Origin: Myxococcales bacterium
Lineage (GTDB): Bacteria > Myxococcota_A > Polyangia > Polyangiales > Houyiibacteriaceae
Assembly: GCA_013002645.1 (NCBI GenBank)
Contig: JABDJF010000701.1
Span: 1 to 5,246, forward strand
DNA length: 5,246 nucleotides
Direction: 5' to 3'
This document shows, piece after piece, positions 1 to 5,246 of the stretch (position 1 is the stretch's first letter; each line of letters opens with the position of its first letter). The translations under genes were made by a program, and so were the position numbers. The notes beneath the pieces are model-generated. The model did not search any database, was not told the origin of the DNA, and worked only from the letters and a program-made list of their open reading frames with translations.

Positions 1-440
1 GCGCAGATGTTGACCTTGCCGTTCACCCGAACGGCGCCGAAACGTTGGCCGACCTTGCATCGAAGGAGCACGGCGACCTCGGTCGAGACGCCTTCCGTCA
101 CGTCGAAGGGCGCCGTCCCTTCGCAGCGGATCTCGCCACCATCCGCGCTGGCTTCGAGCTCGATCCGATAGCTGCCGGGGTTTAGCCCGAAGACCTCGAC
201 CGAGGGTGTGGCGCCAGGAGCGCTGGTATCGATCGCACCCGACATCGGGGCCATTCCATTGCCGGTGAGGGTCCAGAGCACCTCGTCGAGAGTGACACTG
301 TTGCCTTCGTCATCGACGGTGACCTCGAGATCGATGAGCACGTCGGAGTAGCAGGGGACCGATACGGAGTTGCCGCTGCAGCCGGCCGCGAAGAGCGCAG
401 CGCCTACCCAGAGCGACGAGGTCAGCTTTCGGTCGAACAC
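1..440 (-). CDS. Predicted secreted lipoprotein, C-terminus cut by window edge
   Basis: An open frame of 146 codons runs from a GTG at 438-440 off the left edge. The GTG is chosen because AGAAGGA (minus strand, 447-453) lies 6 nt upstream and because it puts a signal peptide at the very N-terminus: charged D3, R4 and K5, a hydrophobic stretch at about 10-19, and AAGC ending at Cys21. Position -3 of this lipobox is Ala, not the usual Leu, so lipidation is likely but not certain. Ser at +2 would fit outer-membrane sorting in a Gram-negative. After the signal come Cys30, a beta-rich stretch with the phrase LTGNGMAPMSGAID (58-71), a GLNPGSYRIELEA segment (85-97), then Cys106, Cys128 and a VNGKVNIC segment ending at Cys146. 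From memory this order resembles lipoproteins frequent in Myxococcota, where Ig-like or repeat regions follow; I cannot name a specific family. Function is unknown. It lies downstream of the reductase on the same strand and may be co-transcribed with it. Confidence 0.8.
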   Translation of the reverse strand, partial: MFDRKLTSSLWVGAALFAAGCSGNSVSVPCYSDVLIDLEVTVDDEGNSVTLDEVLWTLTGNGMAPMSGAIDTSAPGATPSVEVFGLNPGSYRIELEASADGGEIRCEGTAPFDVTEGVSTEVAVLLRCKVGQRFGAVRVNGKVNIC

Positions 441-446
441 GTTGGA

Positions 447-453
447 TCCTTCT
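447..453 (-). promoter_or_regulatory. Shine-Dalgarno that fixes the GTG start of the lipoprotein
   Basis: Read on the minus strand the sequence is AGAAGGA, 6 nt before the GTG at 440. It favours this GTG over an in-frame TTG at 464, which would place extra residues before the signal peptide. Confidence 0.6.
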
Positions 454-482
454 CTAGAGCGCAAGAGGGGGGGAAAGGCCAA

Positions 483-499
483 GGGAACCGAGGTTACCC
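483..499 (-). terminator. Small hairpin over the reductase stop codon; possible weak terminator
   Basis: On the minus strand, GGG(T)AAC - CTCG - GTTCCC can form a 6-bp stem with one bulged T and a CTCG tetraloop. It includes the TAA stop (494-496) of the reductase. It is followed by TTGGCCTTTCC, which is only mildly T-rich, so efficient intrinsic termination is doubtful. It could reduce read-through into the lipoprotein gene, or be chance in GC-rich DNA. Confidence 0.25.
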
Positions 500-1462
500 C
501 GGCGGTTGGTCATCGTAAACAGCGAACTCGGGCCCGCTCAGGTGACGGTACGCGGCGTCGATCGAGGGCGTCCGGACATCCGCCCGTTCGATGAGCAAAC
601 GAAACTCCTTCGCCAGGAGTTGCCACTCCGCCCGCCCCTGCTCGGCGTGGCCGAGCTTGATCGCGATGGCTTCGGACTTCAACATGCGGCGCATCAAGAA
701 CAGGATGAGCGACTCGGGCAGCCACTCCAACACGCGGTGATTGCCGGGCGTGATCGGTACGCCGTTGGCGCGCAGTACCTGAAAGCCCTCGCGAATCGAT
801 CGAACCATCAAACGGAGCGCGTCATCGTTGCTCGCCAGCTGCTCGGGGTCGCCTCCCGCCTGATAGAGCGCGCATACGGTCGGGAGAACCTTGGCCACGT
901 GGGTCTTCAGCCACGCGTCCATGTTCGTAGCTACCGACACGGGAAACCCAGCCCCTTGAAGCGCAGACGCAAGCTCGACGATGCGGGCCGACTTGCTGCC
1001 GTCGAGCTCACCGATCGTCGTGGGCTGTTCGCGCGCCGACGTGATGAAGTAGCGAATGGCGTCGCCTCGGGGCACGGCAGCAGCGCCAGGAAACCCGAGA
1101 AGCACGCGGTCGCGACCGATGGCCTCGATCATCGCGTCCGGGCCCGCCGCGTTGTTGCCAAAGAACATGACGCTTGGCGTGCGGTCGTTCGCGGCTAGCA
1201 CCGGCAGCACCTCCGCCATCCGCTGCTTGGGAAGGACAACCAGCACCACGTCGTACGCGTCGTTTGGATCGAGACGAGCCACGACCTCCACAGGCGCCGT
1301 GGTTCGTTCCCCGGTGACCCCGTCCTCGAGCTCGATCCCCTGTCGGCGGATCTGCTCGAGACGCGTCCCCCTCGCCAGGATGGCAACGTCTTGTGCGCTC
1401 TGCGCAAGCCGCCCCGCATAGAGACTCCCGATGTTGCCCGCTCCGTAGACCAGAAACCGCAC
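494..1462 (-). CDS. Ketopantoate-reductase-like (ApbA/PanE superfamily) NAD(P)-dependent oxidoreductase
   Basis: This complete 322-residue protein has a superfamily-typical length. The N-terminus is a Rossmann fold: RFLVYGAGNIG gives the GxGxxG dinucleotide loop at residues 7-12, and VVLVVLPKQ (72-80) is the strand-4 segment before the catalytic region, with FFGNNAAGPDAM (100-111) matching the usual QNG-type loop. The C-terminal helical domain contains WLKTHVAKVLP (184-194), where Lys186 is the likely equivalent of the catalytic Lys of PanE. The SMxQD-like signature expected of true 2-dehydropantoate 2-reductases is not seen; the corresponding stretch reads around GHAEQGRAEW (271-280). I therefore call it a superfamily member with unknown substrate, not PanE proper. 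The GTG at 1460-1462 is essentially forced, because an in-frame TGA lies 15 nt upstream. No purine-rich ribosome site precedes it, so initiation may be weak or leaderless. It is divergent from the cation antiporter. Confidence 0.85.
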   Translation of the reverse strand: MRFLVYGAGNIGSLYAGRLAQSAQDVAILARGTRLEQIRRQGIELEDGVTGERTTAPVEVVARLDPNDAYDVVLVVLPKQRMAEVLPVLAANDRTPSVMFFGNNAAGPDAMIEAIGRDRVLLGFPGAAAVPRGDAIRYFITSAREQPTTIGELDGSKSARIVELASALQGAGFPVSVATNMDAWLKTHVAKVLPTVCALYQAGGDPEQLASNDDALRLMVRSIREGFQVLRANGVPITPGNHRVLEWLPESLILFLMRRMLKSEAIAIKLGHAEQGRAEWQLLAKEFRLLIERADVRTPSIDAAYRHLSGPEFAVYDDQPPG

Positions 1463-1465
1463 GGC

Positions 1466-1476
1466 GATACGGTATC
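1466..1476. repeat. Short perfect palindrome next to the reductase start
   Basis: GATAC-G-GTATC is an 11-bp inverted repeat with a single central base, ending 4 bp from the GTG of the reductase. Its position would suit an operator or core promoter element for the reductase, but palindromes this short arise by chance. Confidence 0.3.
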
Positions 1477-1488
1477 ACGGAGGTGACG

Positions 1489-1623
1489 ATGCGACGCGAC
1501 CGGTCGAGGTTCTCGCTGCTGCAGCCGTTCCAGCGCGGGAATTGTGGGTCGCTGCGATCTTTGGCTGAAAGGATGTGTAACTCCGGTGGGTTGCGTACCC
1601 GGAGAGTCTCCCCTTCGTGCTAG
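1489..1623 (+). CDS. Possible 44-residue leader ORF upstream of the antiporter
   Basis: ATG at 1489 follows GGAGGTGA (1479-1486), an almost complete match to the anti-Shine-Dalgarno complement, at good spacing. It is the strongest ribosome site seen in the window. The frame ends at TAG (1621-1623), 9 nt before the antiporter ATG, a spacing that could allow translational coupling. The predicted peptide is very basic (10 Arg, no Lys, one Asp and one Glu) with Cys at 19, 30 and 44, and resembles no family I know. Arg-rich frames are common by chance in GC-rich DNA, and the frame itself stays open upstream to 1393 inside the reductase. Expression would need a start of transcription before about 1479, close to the reductase start codon. 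Treat it as a candidate only. Confidence 0.25.
   Translation: MRRDRSRFSLLQPFQRGNCGSLRSLAERMCNSGGLRTRRVSPSC
1581..1604 (+). other. Hairpin in the presumed 5' leader of the antiporter
   Basis: CTCCGG (1581-1586) is the exact reverse complement of CCGGAG (1599-1604), with a 12-nt spacer. An alternative fold pairs CTCC with GGAG and GGGT with ACCC (8 bp) around a TGCGT loop, with GGT bulged. No T-run follows, so it is not a terminator. GGAG at 1601-1604 could instead pair with CTCC at 1608-1611. Confidence 0.35.
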
Positions 1624-1632
1624 AGAGGCGGG

Positions 1633-2658
1633 ATGAGTCTTTGGCAGGCCGCTGTGGTGTTCGTCGTGAGCGCGGCCGTGCTGGTGCGGGCGGGGTCTTC
1701 GCTGGCTGGGTATGCGGACCAGATTGCGGACCGGACGAAGATGAGTCGGCTTTTCGTCGGCACCTTGCTCTTGGCGTTTGCGACTTCCCTGCCCGAGCTG
1801 GTGACCGAAGTGACTGCGGCCTGGGCGGGGGCGCCTGATCTCGCGCTCGGCGATCTGTTTGGCTCCTCGATGGCCAACATGGCCATCCTCGCGACCATCG
1901 ACCTGCTCTACCGGGGGCGCGTCTGGCCGTCGGTCGAGCTGGGTCACGCACGCGTGGCTGCCGTGGCGATCGCGCTCACGGCGATGGTCGCGTTGAGCAT
2001 CTACACGCAGACCACCCTGCGCATCGGATGGGTTGGCCTCACTCCTCTCCTCATCGCCGGGCTCTACGTCGCGTCCATCGCCTGGTTCCGGCGCATGCCG
2101 CTTCTGGCACGGCCCGGTCTCGAGGCGCCGAAGGTTTCGGTTCAAGAACCCACCGGCTGGAGCGCGAAAGCCGCCGAACGATCGACCCGAAGCCTCTGGC
2201 TCCGCTTCGCGGGGTCGGCCTTGATGATCCTGATCACCGCACCCATCGTCACCCTCAGCGTCAAAGTCATCGCAGACTCGACCGGCATCGCGCAAACCTT
2301 CTTGGGCGCTGCGCTCTTGGCGATCACGACCTCCCTACCCGAGCTCATCGCCTCCATCGCGTCGGTGCGCATCGGCGCCTACGACATGGCGGTCGGCAAT
2401 TTGTTCGGCAGCAATGTCGCCAACATGAGCGTGCTCCTGTTTGCCGACATCGCCTACACCGAGGGGCCGATTCTCGCCGCCGTCTCCCAATCGCAAATCG
2501 TCGCCGGGATCGGCGCGATTTTGCTCATGGCGATCGCTGTTGCCGCCATCGTCGGCGAATCGGAGCGGACCCGTTTCCGTCGGCTCGAACCCGATGCGAT
2601 CGTGCTGCTGGTTGCCTACGCCGTGACCATGACGGCCATCGCCTTCTACGGCCAGTAG
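1633..2658 (+). CDS. Calcium/sodium antiporter-like protein, CaCA superfamily
   Basis: This 341-residue inner-membrane protein should exchange Ca2+ or another cation against Na+ or H+. About ten hydrophobic segments are arranged as two inverted halves, joined by a polar cytosolic linker at about 153-190. Each half carries an alpha repeat: alpha-1 has ATSLPE (50-55) and GDLFGSSMAN (73-82); alpha-2 has TTSLPE (232-237) and GNLFGSNVAN (255-264). By spacing against the archaeal exchanger NCX_Mj, as I recall it, ion-site residues T50, S51, E54, S77 and N81 match T51, S52, E55, S78 and N82. T209, S210, E213 and S236 match T233, S234, E237 and S260. Asp240 is replaced by Asn264, as in YrbG-like bacterial members. 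The length is normal for a short prokaryotic exchanger, with no regulatory calcium-binding domain. ATG at 1633 is preceded by a modest AGAGG (1624-1628). Ion specificity cannot be read from sequence. It converges on the dikinase gene with 7 bp between stops. Confidence 0.9.
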   Translation: MSLWQAAVVFVVSAAVLVRAGSSLAGYADQIADRTKMSRLFVGTLLLAFATSLPELVTEVTAAWAGAPDLALGDLFGSSMANMAILATIDLLYRGRVWPSVELGHARVAAVAIALTAMVALSIYTQTTLRIGWVGLTPLLIAGLYVASIAWFRRMPLLARPGLEAPKVSVQEPTGWSAKAAERSTRSLWLRFAGSALMILITAPIVTLSVKVIADSTGIAQTFLGAALLAITTSLPELIASIASVRIGAYDMAVGNLFGSNVANMSVLLFADIAYTEGPILAAVSQSQIVAGIGAILLMAIAVAAIVGESERTRFRRLEPDAIVLLVAYAVTMTAIAFYGQ

Positions 2659-2665
2659 TGGGTCC

Positions 2666-2670
<5 letters not shown>
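2654..2670. terminator. Small hairpin spanning both convergent stop codons
   Basis: AGTAG (2654-2658) and CTACT (2666-2670) are exact reverse complements around TGGGTCC. The left arm carries the antiporter TAG and the right arm carries the dikinase TAG on the other strand. With T2659 bulged the stem may extend by one or two G-C pairs. No proper T-run follows on either side, so a role as a bidirectional terminator is tentative. Two TAG stops facing each other create part of this symmetry automatically. Confidence 0.25.

Positions 2671-5246
<2,576 letters not shown>

Larger units (their letters stand above)
1463..1632. promoter_or_regulatory. Divergent intergenic region between reductase and antiporter
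   Basis: These 170 bp separate two divergent start codons, so they should contain promoters for both genes. No confident sigma-70 or sigma-54 hexamers are visible; TGTAAC at 1576-1581 is a weak -10 candidate for the antiporter without a good -35. The region holds a palindrome (1466-1476), a possible leader ORF (1489-1623) and a hairpin (1581-1604), listed separately. No known riboswitch or tRNA pattern was recognised. Confidence 0.5.

Noticed and set aside
467..473. Run of seven G residues (C on the minus strand) upstream of the lipoprotein start
   Set aside because: It could suggest phase variation by slippage, but it lies outside the coding frame about 27 bp upstream, and a single 7-base tract in GC-rich DNA is weak evidence.
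370..594. Frame of 74 codons on the plus strand across the lipoprotein start and reductase end
   Set aside because: It overlaps two minus-strand genes, is highly basic and low in complexity, and has no convincing ribosome site.
506..1198. Frame of 230 codons on the plus strand opposite the reductase
   Set aside because: It is antisense to a gene with a clear Rossmann motif; the composition is Arg-rich and no family features are visible.
1553..1581. Possible sigma-70 promoter for the antiporter with TGTAAC as -10
   Set aside because: The matching -35 position (TGCGAT) is poor and the region is GC-rich; not enough to list as a promoter.
1195..2295. Frame of 366 codons on the minus strand crossing the reductase, the intergenic region and the antiporter
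   Set aside because: Its product is Arg/Gly/Pro-rich low-complexity sequence typical of shadow frames, and it overlaps two clear genes.

Overview
The window holds four protein-coding genes in high-GC DNA with little non-coding sequence. It is most likely from a delta-proteobacterium in the broad sense, probably Myxococcota. This rests mainly on the partial lipoprotein at the left edge, whose layout resembles surface lipoproteins common in that group. The GC-rich third codon positions and two GTG starts fit but prove nothing. The assignment is inference from sequence style.

Layout from left to right: (1) 1-440, minus strand, the N-terminal 146 residues of a predicted lipoprotein that runs off the left edge. 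(2) 494-1462, minus strand, a complete ketopantoate-reductase-like (ApbA/PanE superfamily) NAD(P)-dependent oxidoreductase, 53 bp upstream of the lipoprotein and possibly co-transcribed with it; a small hairpin sits over its stop codon. (3) 1463-1632, a divergent intergenic region with a short palindrome, a possible 44-codon leader ORF behind the best Shine-Dalgarno sequence in the window, and small hairpins. (4) 1633-2658, plus strand, a complete 341-residue Ca2+/cation antiporter of the CaCA superfamily with both alpha repeats. (5) 2666-5246, minus strand, pyruvate phosphate dikinase, convergent with the antiporter with 7 bp between the two stop codons. Its reading frame stays open through the right edge, so the true start lies outside the window and the Met at 5143 is internal.

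The genes do not form an obvious pathway. The dikinase interconverts pyruvate and PEP, the antiporter handles membrane cation exchange, the reductase has an uncertain substrate, and the lipoprotein is probably exported. I see no mobile element, CRISPR array, tRNA, rRNA or defence system, and no convincing new multi-gene system. The points most worth a second look are the non-canonical C-terminal half of the PanE-like protein, the leader ORF and hairpins before the antiporter, and the subtype features of the dikinase.
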